From Pseudonocardia sp. (GTDB lineage Bacteria > Actinomycetota > Actinomycetes > Mycobacteriales > Pseudonocardiaceae), in the NCBI GenBank assembly GCA_025869365.1, contig JAOZVV010000018.1:18605-82604 (forward strand): a DNA stretch of 64,000 nt. The letters run 5' to 3'. Shown here one piece after another: positions 49,135-57,761 of this stretch; position 1 is the stretch's first letter; every line of letters begins with the position of its first letter. Position numbers and translations under genes: made by a program. The notes under the pieces were generated by a model. The model worked only from the letters and a program-made list of their open reading frames with translations. It was not told where the DNA came from and made no database searches.

Positions 49135-50190
49135 TCACAGAGCTCGATTCCTCGTGGCGGGGCGCATCTCGGGGACGGTGAGCTCGCCGGCGTCGACGAT
49201 GAGGTCGTCGTCGAGGTAGAGGCTGTTGCCGCGCATCGGGATGTCGAAGTGGCAGGGGGTGTCGTTGGGACCGCCCAGCTCGTTGTTCGGGCCGATGGAG
49301 AACATGACATTGCCGTAGAAGCTGCGCAGCTCCATGCCCATGCCGCCGCCGAACTGGGTCAGGCCGTGCCAGTGCGCGCGTTCGTCGAGGCCCCAGCCGA
49401 CATGGGACATGCCGTAGCCGCGGGGGTCGTCGAAGGAGGCGATGTAGGAGCGCAGCAGGTCGGCGTCGAGGCCGGAGGAGCCGGCGCCGCCGCGGATGTC
49501 GCGGATGAACCCGGCCTCGATGGTGATCTCCACCGGGGTCTGGACGTAGGTGTTGAACGGCAACAGCACGTCCCCGGGGGCCAGCACGATCTTGCCGTCC
49601 ACCCCGTCGTCGGCGCCGCCGGTGAACACGAACGCCGCGGGCCAGTGGTCCCACCGCCCGGGCTGGTCGGTGTAGCCGTACTCGGACATGGTCGGGTACA
49701 CCCCGAGCCGGTAGGTCACGTCGGTGCCGTGCGGGCTGGTGATCCGCATCGTCTGCGCCTTGGCCAGGAGCTCCGCGCCGATCTCGACGCGCTCACGGAG
49801 CTCGCGGGTGGGCAGCAGCCGGGCCAGCAGCGGAGCCGGCTCGACCGCGGTCAGGATCCGGGTGCCGGCCGCCTGGATCTCGAACTGCTCGGGGGAGAAC
49901 AACAGGAACGTGCAGTCCACGGCCATGTCCACGCTCTTGAGCGCCTCCACGGCCAACCGGTTCTGCGCCAGCCCGGAATCCCCGACCGCCCACGCCCCCG
50001 AGGCCGAGGACGGCGCCGGCAGCCGCAGGTGGAACCCCTGCGCACCCAGCTTCCCGATCGCCCACAGGAACGCATCGGCATACTCCGAGCGCTCCCCGCC
50101 GCGGGTCAACACCGCGACCGTCTCGCCCTCGTGCACCGCCGAGAGCCGCAGCTGCTGCAGGCAGATCTCGTTGAAAAGGTTCTGGTCCAT
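49135..50190 (-). CDS. nicX: 2,5-dihydroxypyridine 5,6-dioxygenase
   Basis: 351 residues from ATG at 50190 with GGAGG 4 nt upstream. A longer reading exists but adds only low-complexity residues. NicX of P. putida is 350 residues. This is an Fe(II) extradiol-type ring-cleaving enzyme built on an M29-aminopeptidase-like fold. Candidate metal ligands are H263 (SHVGWG), H314 and D316 (CHFDIPM), at the spacing I recall for NicX. It opens 2,5-dihydroxypyridine to N-formylmaleamate. It is transcribed with nicE, away from the rest of the pathway genes. Confidence 0.9.
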   Translation of the reverse strand: MDQNLFNEICLQQLRLSAVHEGETVAVLTRGGERSEYADAFLWAIGKLGAQGFHLRLPAPSSASGAWAVGDSGLAQNRLAVEALKSVDMAVDCTFLLFSPEQFEIQAAGTRILTAVEPAPLLARLLPTRELRERVEIGAELLAKAQTMRITSPHGTDVTYRLGVYPTMSEYGYTDQPGRWDHWPAAFVFTGGADDGVDGKIVLAPGDVLLPFNTYVQTPVEITIEAGFIRDIRGGAGSSGLDADLLRSYIASFDDPRGYGMSHVGWGLDERAHWHGLTQFGGGMGMELRSFYGNVMFSIGPNNELGGPNDTPCHFDIPMRGNSLYLDDDLIVDAGELTVPEMRPATRNRAL

Positions 50191-50306
50191 CGGTCCTCCG
50201 GAAGCCGGGTCGTCGAGAAAGGCCGAACACTGACGATTCCTCGGATCGGGCCGCCGGTCAAGCGGGAGGAGGTGACAACCCCGTGACGGCCGCCTCCCCA
50301 CCCGGG

Positions 50307-50359
50307 TTCAGGAAAGCCACTTTCACGCCAGGAGACTGCAGGAAAGTGGCTTTCCTGCA
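50307..50359. repeat. Long palindrome, family B
   Basis: Inverted repeat with 16-bp perfect arms (CAGGAAAGCCACTTTC at 50309-50324 and its complement at 50342-50357). The right half is itself palindromic (TGCAGGAAAG-TGG-CTTTCCTGCA). The left arm matches 18 of 19 bases of the arm at 36345-36363. Here it lies between the divergent nicX and ABC transporter genes, so a terminator role is less natural than at the folD site. Confidence 0.8.
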
Positions 50360-50380
50360 ACTCCCCCGAACCCCTCGAAC

Positions 50381-50409
50381 TTGACCTGGATCCGACTTCA
50401 GGTTCTACC
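50381..50409 (+). promoter_or_regulatory. MerR-type promoter for the ABC exporter
   Basis: A -35-like TTGACC (50381-50386) and -10-like TCTACC (50404-50409) flank and overlap the palindrome ACCTGGA-TCCGAC-TTCAGGT (50384-50403). An operator lodged between -35 and -10 is the layout of MerR-family activated promoters. The ATG follows at 50419, about 9 nt beyond the -10, so the mRNA would be leaderless. No MerR gene is in the window. Confidence 0.5.
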
Positions 50410-50418
50410 GTTCCAGTC

Positions 50419-52293
50419 ATGGATGTGACCACCTGGAGCGCCCTCCGCACCGCCTCCCGCGAGCGGGCGGCGGCGCGGGCCCCCGTCCCCGTCACCGCAC
50501 GGCGGATCGCCTCGTTCGCCGCGCCCCACCGGCGCCGGATCGGGGGGTTCCTGGTGCTCAGCGTCGTCGGGGCCGTCCTCACGGTGGCCACGCCGCTGCT
50601 CGCCGGGCAGGTCGTGGACGCGATCGACACGCGCTCCGGGATCGACGTCGTCCTGCGGCTCGCCGGGCTGATCGCCCTCATCGCACTCGCCGAGGCCGGG
50701 ATCGGGCTGCTCACCCGCTGGCTGTCCTCGACCATCGGCGAGGGATTAATCCTGGCGCTGCGCACGGCCGTGTTCGACCACGTCCAGCGGATGCCCGTCG
50801 CGTTCTTCACCCGGACCCGCACGGGCGCGCTCGTCAGCCGCCTGAACAACGACGTCCTCGGCGCGCAGCGCGCGTTCAGCGACACCCTCTCCGGCGTGGT
50901 CGGGAACCTGGTCACCCTCGTGCTGACGCTCGTCGTCATGATCGGGATCTCGTGGCAGGTCACCCTCCTCGCGCTCCTGCTGCTGCCGGTGTTCGTGATC
51001 CCGGCGCGCCGGATGGGCCGTCGGCTCGCGGCGCTGCAGCGGGAGGGCGCGGACCTCAACGCGGCGATGAGCACGACCATGACCGAGCGGTTCTCCGCGC
51101 CCGGCGCGACGCTCGTCAAGCTGTTCGGGAGGCCGTCCGAGGAGTCCGCGGAGTTCGCGTCGCGCGCCGGCCGGGTGCGGGACATCGGGATCCGGGCGGC
51201 GATGGTGCAGTGGGTCTTCATCACGGCGTTGACGCTGGTCTCGGCGCTGGCGCTCGCCCTCGTCTACGGCCTCGGCGGCGTCCTGGCGATCGGCGGCGCG
51301 CTCGCCCCCGGCGCCGTCGTCTCGCTCGCGATGCTGCTGACCAGGCTCTACGCGCCGCTGACCGCCCTGGCCGGTGCCCGCGTGGAGCTGATGAGCGCAC
51401 TCGTCAGCTTCGAGCGGGTCTTCGAGGTGCTGGACCTCGAGCCCATGATCGGCGACGCGCCCGACGCCCGTCCGGTACCCGACGGCCCGGTCGCCCTGCG
51501 CTTCGACGGCGTGCGGTTCGGCTACCCGGCCGCGGACCGGGTGTCCCTGGCGTCACTGGAGGAGGTCGCCACCCTGGACACCCGGGGCGGCGAGGAGGTC
51601 CTGCACGACGTGTCCTTCGAGGTCCCGGCCGGGCGGATGGTGGCGCTCGTCGGCTCGTCCGGCGCCGGGAAGTCCACGATCGCGCAGCTCACCGCCCGGC
51701 TCTACGACGTCGACTCCGGATCGGTGAGCCTCGGCGGGGTCGACGTGCGGGGCCTGCGCGCCGACGCGATCCGCGACACCGTCGGGTTCGTGACGCAGGA
51801 CGGGCATCTGTTCCACGACTCGATCCGCGCGAACCTCGTGCTCGCCCGGCCCGGCGCGAGCGACGACGACCTGTGGGACGCCCTGCGCCGGGCCCGGCTC
51901 GGGGCGCTGGTCGAATCGTTGCCGGACGGGCTGGACACGGTCGTCGGCGAGCGCGGCTACCGGCTCTCCGGCGGCGAGCGCCAGCGGCTGACGATCGCGC
52001 GGCTGCTGCTCGCGCGGCCCCGGGTCGTCGTCCTCGACGAGGCCACCGCCAGCCTCGACTCGACGTCCGAGGCCGCCGTGCAGGCCGCGCTGGGCGAGGC
52101 GTTGGCGGGCCGGACGGCCGTCGTCATCGCGCACCGGCTCTCCACGGTCCGCGACGCGGACGAGATCCTGGTGCTCGAGGCGGGGCGGATCGTCGAGCGG
52201 GGCACGCACGCCGAACTGCTGGCCCGCGACGGCCGCTACGCCGACCTCCACCGCACCCAGTTCGCCGACCCGACCGCCGCCACCGCCGCCTGA
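50419..52293 (+). CDS. ABC-type multidrug exporter half-transporter (fused permease-ATPase)
   Basis: 624 residues. The N-terminal exporter membrane domain has about six helices (FLVLSVVGAVLTVATPLLAGQVVDAID, LARLYAPLTALA region). The C-terminal ATPase has Walker A GSSGAGKST (K418), Q-loop FVTQDGHLFHDSI, signature LSGGERQRL, Walker B VVVLDEATASLD and H-loop IAHRLSTV, all intact. This is the MsbA/LmrA-like layout, acting as a homodimer. The insert RVSLASLEEVATLDTRGGEEVLHDV before Walker A is longer than usual. It has its own MerR-type promoter and is convergent with the hybrid regulator gene. The exported compound is unknown. Confidence 0.92.
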   Translation: MDVTTWSALRTASRERAAARAPVPVTARRIASFAAPHRRRIGGFLVLSVVGAVLTVATPLLAGQVVDAIDTRSGIDVVLRLAGLIALIALAEAGIGLLTRWLSSTIGEGLILALRTAVFDHVQRMPVAFFTRTRTGALVSRLNNDVLGAQRAFSDTLSGVVGNLVTLVLTLVVMIGISWQVTLLALLLLPVFVIPARRMGRRLAALQREGADLNAAMSTTMTERFSAPGATLVKLFGRPSEESAEFASRAGRVRDIGIRAAMVQWVFITALTLVSALALALVYGLGGVLAIGGALAPGAVVSLAMLLTRLYAPLTALAGARVELMSALVSFERVFEVLDLEPMIGDAPDARPVPDGPVALRFDGVRFGYPAADRVSLASLEEVATLDTRGGEEVLHDVSFEVPAGRMVALVGSSGAGKSTIAQLTARLYDVDSGSVSLGGVDVRGLRADAIRDTVGFVTQDGHLFHDSIRANLVLARPGASDDDLWDALRRARLGALVESLPDGLDTVVGERGYRLSGGERQRLTIARLLLARPRVVVLDEATASLDSTSEAAVQAALGEALAGRTAVVIAHRLSTVRDADEILVLEAGRIVERGTHAELLARDGRYADLHRTQFADPTAATAA

Positions 52294-52321
52294 CCCGCTC
52301 ACACCGCGGTCCGCGCGCCCG

Positions 52322-53218
52322 TCAACCCGCTCGGGAGCCCGCGATGAGGACCCCTGCCCCGTCGAGGAACCTCGCCAGGCCGAACTCGAAGAGGGCGTCG
52401 AGGTCCAGCTCGGTGTCCGGGTTCAGGAAGATCCGCACCGAGTTCGGGAACGCACCGGACTCCATGAGCCCGCGGGTGTCCCCCTCGCGGGCGATCAGCC
52501 ACTGGCCCGGCGTCAGCCCGGTGTCCGCCGCCTCCCTCGCCTCCGCCTCCAGGCTCGCCGCGGCGCCGTGGACGAAGCCGAACAGCGAGAGGTGCAGATG
52601 GAAGATCGTGGTGTCGTCCAGGCCCGTCCCGGTGAGGGTGCGCAACACCCACTCCGAGTACGGCATCTGGTTCGGCCCGGCGTACGGCCTGGTCAACGAC
52701 GTGGTGCGGGCCAGCCACGGGTGCCGCCGGTACAGCTGCCAGAGACTCCGGCAGGACAGCTCCAGCTGGGCGCGCCACCCCGGTGGCGGCGCCGCCGGCA
52801 AGGGGCGCTCACCGAACACGGCGTCCCGCATCAGCAGTTCCAGCTCCTCCTTGTCCGCGACGTGACGGTAGAGCGACATCGCGCCCGCCCCCAGCTCGGC
52901 GGCGACCCGGCGCATGGAGAGCGCGTCGAAACCCTCCGCGTCCGCGATCCGGATCGCCGCCCGGACGATCGCGGTCCGCCCGAGCTCCGGTTCGGCCTCC
53001 GCCCCGGCCTCCCCGACGACCGTGCCGACCCCCGGCAGGACCCGCACCAGCCCCTCCTGCCGGAGGGCGGCGAGGACCTTGCTCGCGGTGGCCATCGCGA
53101 CACCCCACTCCGCGACGATCTGCCGCGTGGACGGCACCCTGGCTCCCGGCGGCAGGTCCCCGGCCTCGATCCGCCCGCGGATCGCCTCGACGATCCGGGC
53201 GTAGGGCGGTGCGTCCAC
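52322..53218 (-). CDS. Hybrid regulator: GntR winged helix fused to TetR HTH and C-terminal domain
   Basis: 298 residues from GTG at 53218, with GGAGG 6 nt upstream. Residues ~5-70 form a GntR-type winged helix (YARIVEAIRGRIEAGDLPPGARVPSTRQIVAEWGVAMATASKVLAALRQEGLV). Residues ~80-130 form a TetR HTH (IRIADAEGFDALSMRRVAAELGAGAMSLYRHVADKEEL). The rest is a TetR_C-type ligand domain. It thus has two DNA-binding modules in one chain. It is divergent from an FAD monooxygenase across a gap rich in CTAGTGC half-sites. The likely role is drug- or aromatic-responsive repression of that monooxygenase. Confidence 0.88.
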   Translation of the reverse strand: MDAPPYARIVEAIRGRIEAGDLPPGARVPSTRQIVAEWGVAMATASKVLAALRQEGLVRVLPGVGTVVGEAGAEAEPELGRTAIVRAAIRIADAEGFDALSMRRVAAELGAGAMSLYRHVADKEELELLMRDAVFGERPLPAAPPPGWRAQLELSCRSLWQLYRRHPWLARTTSLTRPYAGPNQMPYSEWVLRTLTGTGLDDTTIFHLHLSLFGFVHGAAASLEAEAREAADTGLTPGQWLIAREGDTRGLMESGAFPNSVRIFLNPDTELDLDALFEFGLARFLDGAGVLIAGSRAG

Positions 53219-53244
53219 GGCTGTCCTCCTCGTTCCCGCCGACC

Positions 53245-53285
53245 GTACTAGTGCACCTCCCGTGCAGTGCACTGCGCACTAGTAC
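53245..53285. promoter_or_regulatory. Nested palindromic operator of the GntR/TetR hybrid
   Basis: Outer arms GTACTAGTGC (53245-53254) and GCACTAGTAC (53276-53285) are perfect 10-bp complements. Within them GCAGTGCACTGC (53264-53275) is a separate perfect 12-bp palindrome with a different centre. A third CTAGTGC half-site lies near 53326, close to GTACATCGTAC, nearer the monooxygenase start. The doubled symmetry suits a protein with two DNA-binding domains. Confidence 0.65.
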
Positions 53286-53386
53286 ACAGAGGTTCGCATC
53301 GGTTTCTTGGCAGCTCAAGCCTTGTCTAGTGCGCGGGTACATCGTACTCTCACCGCACCAGATCCACGTACCGGGAGGCTCCGCCG

Positions 53387-54622
53387 ATGACCATCACCCG
53401 TCCCCAGACCGTCCTGATCTCCGGCGCCGGGATCGCCGGCCCGACGCTCGCGTTCTGGCTCCACAGGCACGGGTTCGCCCCGACGGTCGTCGAGCTCGCG
53501 CCCGGGATCCGACCCGGCGGCCAGACCGTCGACCTGCGAGGTGCCGGCCGGACCGTCGTCGAGCGGATGGGCCTCATGCCCGAGGCCCGGCGGCGCTGCA
53601 TGGACCAGCGCGGCATCGCCTACGTCGACGGCGGCGGCCGGCACGTGGCCGAGATGACCGTCGAGGCGTTCGGCGGGGACGGCATCGTCAGCGAGCTGGA
53701 GATCCTGCGCGGCGACCTCTGCTCGATGCTGTACGACGCCACGGCCGACGACGTCGAGTACCTGTTCGGCCTGCGGGTCACGGAGCTGCGGGAGGGAGCG
53801 GACGGCGTCGCCGTCACCTTCTCCGACGGCGGGACCCGGACCTTCGACCTCGTCGTCGGGGCGGACGGGCCGCACTCGGGGATCCGCCGCCTCGCGTTCG
53901 GTCCCGAGGAACGGTTCGTGACGCCCGTCGGCGGCTACACGGCGTGGTTCACCGCACCGGACCACGTCGGGCTCGACGGCTGGTACGCGATGTACAACGA
54001 GCCCGGTGGGCTGGTCGCGTCGATGCGCCCGGACAGCACCCCCGGGCGGGCCAAGGCGGGTCTGTCGTTCACCTCGGCGCCGCTCGAGTACGACCGGCGC
54101 GACATCGAGGCGCAGCGCCGGATGATCGCCGAACGCTTCGCCGGCGTCGGCTGGGAGGCTCCGGCCCTCGTCGCCGCGGCCGGGACCGCCGAGGACTTCT
54201 ACCTCGACGCGATCCTCCAGATCCACATGCCCAGCTGGTCCACGGGCCGGGTCGCGCTCGTCGGCGACGCCGGGTACTGCCCCTGCCCCCTCACCGGGAT
54301 GGGCACGAGCCTCGGCCTCGTCGGCGCGTACGTGCTGGCCGGGGAGCTGGCCGCCGCGCGCGGTGACCACACGCGGGCCTTCGCGGCCTACGAGGGGCGG
54401 ATGCGCCCGTACGTCGCCCAGGGTCAGGAGCTGCCGCCCGGGGGCATCAAGGGGTACGCCCCGGCGAGCGCCTTCGCGATCCGGATGCGTGCGTTCTCCA
54501 CCCGGCTGATGGTCAGCCGTCCGCTGCGGGGGCTGGTGAGGAAGGCCTTCTTCGGCAAGGCGGACGCGATCGACCTGCCGGACTACCCCGTCCTGGCTCC
54601 CGAGCCCGTGCAGGGGACATGA
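53387..54622 (+). CDS. FAD-dependent monooxygenase (TetX/PHBH-like)
   Basis: 411 residues, ATG 53387 with GGAGG 8 nt upstream. Class A flavin monooxygenase: ISGAGIAGPTLAFWLHRHGF (FAD), VVGADGPHSGIRRLAFG (DG motif) and GRVALVGDAGYCPCPLTGMGTSLGLVGAYVLAGEL (GD motif). The CPCPLTGMGTS form of the GD region is shared with TetX-like and antibiotic-modifying hydroxylases. It is divergent from the GntR/TetR hybrid, a frequent pairing for inducible monooxygenases. The substrate could be an antibiotic or an aromatic compound and cannot be fixed from the sequence. Confidence 0.88.
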   Translation: MTITRPQTVLISGAGIAGPTLAFWLHRHGFAPTVVELAPGIRPGGQTVDLRGAGRTVVERMGLMPEARRRCMDQRGIAYVDGGGRHVAEMTVEAFGGDGIVSELEILRGDLCSMLYDATADDVEYLFGLRVTELREGADGVAVTFSDGGTRTFDLVVGADGPHSGIRRLAFGPEERFVTPVGGYTAWFTAPDHVGLDGWYAMYNEPGGLVASMRPDSTPGRAKAGLSFTSAPLEYDRRDIEAQRRMIAERFAGVGWEAPALVAAAGTAEDFYLDAILQIHMPSWSTGRVALVGDAGYCPCPLTGMGTSLGLVGAYVLAGELAAARGDHTRAFAAYEGRMRPYVAQGQELPPGGIKGYAPASAFAIRMRAFSTRLMVSRPLRGLVRKAFFGKADAIDLPDYPVLAPEPVQGT

Positions 54623-54700
54623 GCGCCGTCAGATCATGGTCGAACGGCACCGGTGGTCATCGCACGCCCCGGGGAGCGTGGGTGTGCGCAGAGCAGTGGG

Positions 54701-55180
54701 TCAGCGGAAGTCGTCCGGACTCACGTCGTCGAGGAACTCCTTGAACTCCCTGAGCTGCTCCGCGGGCGGGGCGTCGCTCCCGTTCGGGAAGAGCTCCGCG
54801 GTGGGCTGGCCGACCTCGTCCAGGATCTCCTCCGCCATCCCCACCGGCAGGGTCTCCCGCACGGCGATCGCGAGGGCGTCGCTCGGCTTCACCGCCACCC
54901 GGACCCCGCCGGAGATCACGAGGTCCGCGGCGAAGACGCCGTCGACCAGGGAGGTGATCTCGATGCCCTCGAGTCGCGCGCCGAGCGCCTCGATCACCGG
55001 GAGCAGGACGTCCTGGCTCAGCGAGGTCTCGTCGTCCCGCGGGCCGACGGAGATCACCTCGGCCTGGGCGGGGCGCAGGAAGACCGGGACGCAGCGTTCG
55101 CCGTCCACCTCGCCGAGGATCAGCACCGGTTGCCGGGAACGCGCGTGGACGACCAGTCGCAGCACTCGCATCGCGCGCAT
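54701..55180 (-). CDS. Bifunctional nuclease family protein (DUF151)
   Basis: 159 residues. Single bifunctional-nuclease (DUF151) domain: VLILGEVDGERCVPVFLRPAQAEVIS, TSLSQDVLLPVIEALGARLEGIEITSLVDGVFAADLVI and KPSDALAIAVRETLPVGMAEEIL, which are the standard blocks of the actinobacterial family. Members are small cytoplasmic proteins reported to have RNase and DNase activity in a plant relative, though the bacterial role is unclear. The start is ATG at 55180, or the second ATG 9 bp inside. It is an isolated gene. Confidence 0.9.
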   Translation of the reverse strand: MRAMRVLRLVVHARSRQPVLILGEVDGERCVPVFLRPAQAEVISVGPRDDETSLSQDVLLPVIEALGARLEGIEITSLVDGVFAADLVISGGVRVAVKPSDALAIAVRETLPVGMAEEILDEVGQPTAELFPNGSDAPPAEQLREFKEFLDDVSPDDFR

Positions 55181-55265
55181 CGCGCCAGTGTGGCGCGGGG
55201 ACGAATCGGCACCCGTCTCACACTGAGACGATGATCCCGGTGACGGCCCGACGCCGGTGACGGGC

Positions 55266-56006
55266 TCAGCCCCGGCCGATGAACGGCATCGTCGTGGCGG
55301 TGATGGTCAGGAACTGGACGTTCGCGTCGAGCGGCAGGCCCGCCATGTACAGCACGGCGTCCGCGACGTGCCGGGCGTCGAAGGTCGGTTCGGGCCGGAC
55401 GCTCCCGTCGGCCTGCTTCGCGCCCGTGGCGATGCCCGCGGTCATGTCCGTGGCGGCGTTGCCGATGTCGATCTGCCCGCAGGCGATGCCGAAGGGCCGG
55501 CCGTCGAGGGACAACGACTTGGTCAGGCCCGTGATCGCGTGCTTGGTCGAGGTGTAGGCGGCGCTGCCGGGGCGCGGGACGTGCGCGGAGATCGAGCCGT
55601 TGTTGACGATCCGCCCTCCCTGCGGGTCCTGCGCCCGCATCAGCGCGAACGCCTCCCGGGCACAGAGGAAGGAGCCGGTGAGGTTCGTGCCCACCGCGGC
55701 CTGCCAGGCGTCGACGTCGATCTCGTCCGGTGTGCCGGACGGGCCGAACGTGCCGGCGTTGTTGACCAGCAGGTCGATCCGGCCCCAGCGTGCCCGGACC
55801 GCCGCGAAGAGCGCGGCCACCGACGCGGGATCGGCGACGTCCGTCGGGACGACCAGCGCGGACGGCGATCCGGCGGCCGTGCGCTCCAGGGCCTCCCGGC
55901 GTCGCCCGGCCAGCACCACCTCGTACCCGGCACCGAGCAGTGCCTCCGCGATCACCTGCCCGAGCCCCGAACCGGCCCCGGTCACCACCGCCACGCGTGC
56001 GCTCAT
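55266..56006 (-). CDS. Short-chain dehydrogenase/reductase
   Basis: 246 residues. Classical [23 protein letters not shown] (cofactor loop), [24 protein letters not shown] (catalytic Ser) and [11 protein letters not shown] (Tyr/Lys). An Arg-rich [10 protein letters not shown] after strand 2 suggests NADP(H). Its ATG overlaps the stop of the PucR-type regulator (ATGA), so the two are translated together and the regulator probably senses its substrate or product. The C-terminal MPFIGRG is typical of a serine-type 3-hydroxyacid or alcohol dehydrogenase. The substrate is unknown. Confidence 0.88.
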   Translation of the reverse strand: MSARVAVVTGAGSGLGQVIAEALLGAGYEVVLAGRRREALERTAAGSPSALVVPTDVADPASVAALFAAVRARWGRIDLLVNNAGTFGPSGTPDEIDVDAWQAAVGTNLTGSFLCAREAFALMRAQDPQGGRIVNNGSISAHVPRPGSAAYTSTKHAITGLTKSLSLDGRPFGIACGQIDIGNAATDMTAGIATGAKQADGSVRPEPTFDARHVADAVLYMAGLPLDANVQFLTITATTMPFIGRG

Positions 56007-57637
56007 TCGGCCAGCCTGGCAGCCCGATCCGGACCGCCGGACTCCGGATGGCCGGACTCCGGCCGGCCCAACCCCAGGACGCCGAACGCGAGCTGCGCGG
56101 TGAGCAGCGCGTCGAAGTCCCGCACGTCCAGCCCGCTCACCTCGGCGACCCGGCCCAGCCGGTACCGCACCGTGTTCGCGTGAACGCCGAGGGCGCGTGC
56201 CGTGGCCCTGACCTGGGCCGCGGCGTCCAGGTAGGCCCGCAACGTGTCGAGCAGGCCCGCCCGCCGCAGGGGACCGAGGACGTCCTCGGCGAAGCGCCGC
56301 GCCTCCTCGACCCGGCCGCTGCTCACCACCAGCCGCACCGCCCCCAGCTCGTCGACGGCGAGCACGCCGGACTCCCGGCCGAAGGCGGCGGCAAGCTCGT
56401 CCACGCGGGCCGCCTCGACGTGGGCACGCGGGTAGTCACCCGGCCCCGTGCACACCTCGGAGACGACGACGCGGCGCACCCCCGCCCCGTCCCCGAGACC
56501 CTGGAGCACGGCCGCCGCGATCCCCCGGGACGCCGCCGGGACCAGCACGACCACGGCACCGGGGACCTGCACGGCAGGCGGTTCCGCACCGAGCACGCGG
56601 GACGCGGCGCGCACCACGAGCGACCGGCGGACCGCCGCGGGCAGCGGCGAGGCCGGGTCCGGCACCGCCAGCCGGAACAGCACGTGCGCCTCGTCCAGGG
56701 CGATCCCGCAGGCCCTGGCCCGGCGGCCGATCCGCGGGTCGTCCCCGCCGCGGAGCAGGTCCGCGAGCAGGTCGTCCCGTTCCCGGGCCGCGGCCTCGTC
56801 CCGCCGGGAGTCCGCGAGCAGCCGCAGCGACAGCACCAGCGCCCCGTGCTCGGCCAGGCCCGCGTCGAGCGGCCCGAGCCGCCCGCCCATCTCGACGATC
56901 CCGAGGTAGCCGCTCATCCGGCCCTCCGCGACCAGCGCGGCGACCAGGTGCCGGTGCCCGATGCCGAGCGCGGGGCGCGCCGCGACGGTCGCGACGGGCC
57001 GGTCCGCGTCGAGGCCCGCGAGGACGTCCCGGACCCGTGGCAGGGCCCTGGCGTGCGGGACCAGGGCGGGCGCGCGGTCCAGCCCGAGCCCGGGCGGGGC
57101 CGACCATCCCAGGACGTCGAGATCCGTGCCGTAGTGCACGACCGGCTTGCCGGTGAGCTCCGCCAGCAGCGCCACCACGGCCGGCGCGTCCGCCCCGCCG
57201 AGCGCGGCGCGGCTGAGCCGGGAACGCAGCGCGTCCTGCCGTTCGAGCAGCTCCAGCCGGGCCGCACCCGCGGCCTGCGCGGCCAGCGTCGCGGCGAACC
57301 GGGCGACGCGGCCCGCGAGGGCGACGTCCTCGTCGTCGAAGACCCGTTCCCGCCGGTCGACGACGTGCAACGACGCGATCGTCTCGTCCCCGGCGGCGAC
57401 GGGGACGACGAGGCGGGCCGAGCCCGGCCGGCCGCGGAGCCGCCCGCCGTCGCAGCGAGGGACGACCGTGCAGCCGACCGCGCCGAGCAACCCGCACAGG
57501 CGATGCGCGACGGCGTCGAGGAGGTCCGGCAGGGAGGTCCCGGGCATGAGCGCGGCGAGCTCCGACAGGACCGTGACCAGCGCGTCCGGGTCGGACGCGG
57601 CACGGGGGGACCGCGGGATCGTCGCCAGTACCGACAT
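56003..57637 (-). CDS. PucR/CdaR-type transcriptional regulator with GAF sensor
   Basis: 544 residues from ATG at 57637, where GGAGG is 5 nt upstream. A GTG at 57643 abuts the ribosome site and is unlikely. Residues ~20-150 resemble a GAF domain ([47 protein letters not shown]). The middle part has the GGDEF-like CdaR region. The C-terminus is the PucR HTH_30 ([35 protein letters not shown]). Such proteins are ligand-responsive activators of catabolic genes. It is divergent from a luciferase-like flavin oxidoreductase and coupled to an SDR, both candidate targets. Confidence 0.88.
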   Translation of the reverse strand: MSVLATIPRSPRAASDPDALVTVLSELAALMPGTSLPDLLDAVAHRLCGLLGAVGCTVVPRCDGGRLRGRPGSARLVVPVAAGDETIASLHVVDRRERVFDDEDVALAGRVARFAATLAAQAAGAARLELLERQDALRSRLSRAALGGADAPAVVALLAELTGKPVVHYGTDLDVLGWSAPPGLGLDRAPALVPHARALPRVRDVLAGLDADRPVATVAARPALGIGHRHLVAALVAEGRMSGYLGIVEMGGRLGPLDAGLAEHGALVLSLRLLADSRRDEAAARERDDLLADLLRGGDDPRIGRRARACGIALDEAHVLFRLAVPDPASPLPAAVRRSLVVRAASRVLGAEPPAVQVPGAVVVLVPAASRGIAAAVLQGLGDGAGVRRVVVSEVCTGPGDYPRAHVEAARVDELAAAFGRESGVLAVDELGAVRLVVSSGRVEEARRFAEDVLGPLRRAGLLDTLRAYLDAAAQVRATARALGVHANTVRYRLGRVAEVSGLDVRDFDALLTAQLAFGVLGLGRPESGHPESGGPDRAARLAE

Positions 57638-57761
57638 CGACACCTCCTCGTCGAGACCCGTTGACCTGTCGTGACCTACACCACTACCGTGACAGCCCTA
57701 ACGAGTGTTAGGCAAGGGTCCGCAAGGAACTGACCACACGGAACTCGACGAGGAGAGCCGC

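Noticed and set aside
39161..50190. Picolinate degradation cluster
   Set aside because: A picolinate pathway would need a 3,6-dihydroxypicolinate decarboxylase and a different multi-component hydroxylase. A single FAD monooxygenase of NicC type and a NiaP-like transporter fit nicotinate better, though this is not excluded by assay.
49135..50301. Longer NicX reading from 50301
   Set aside because: The added 37 residues are low-complexity and lack a ribosome site. ATG at 50190 has GGAGG and gives the family length.
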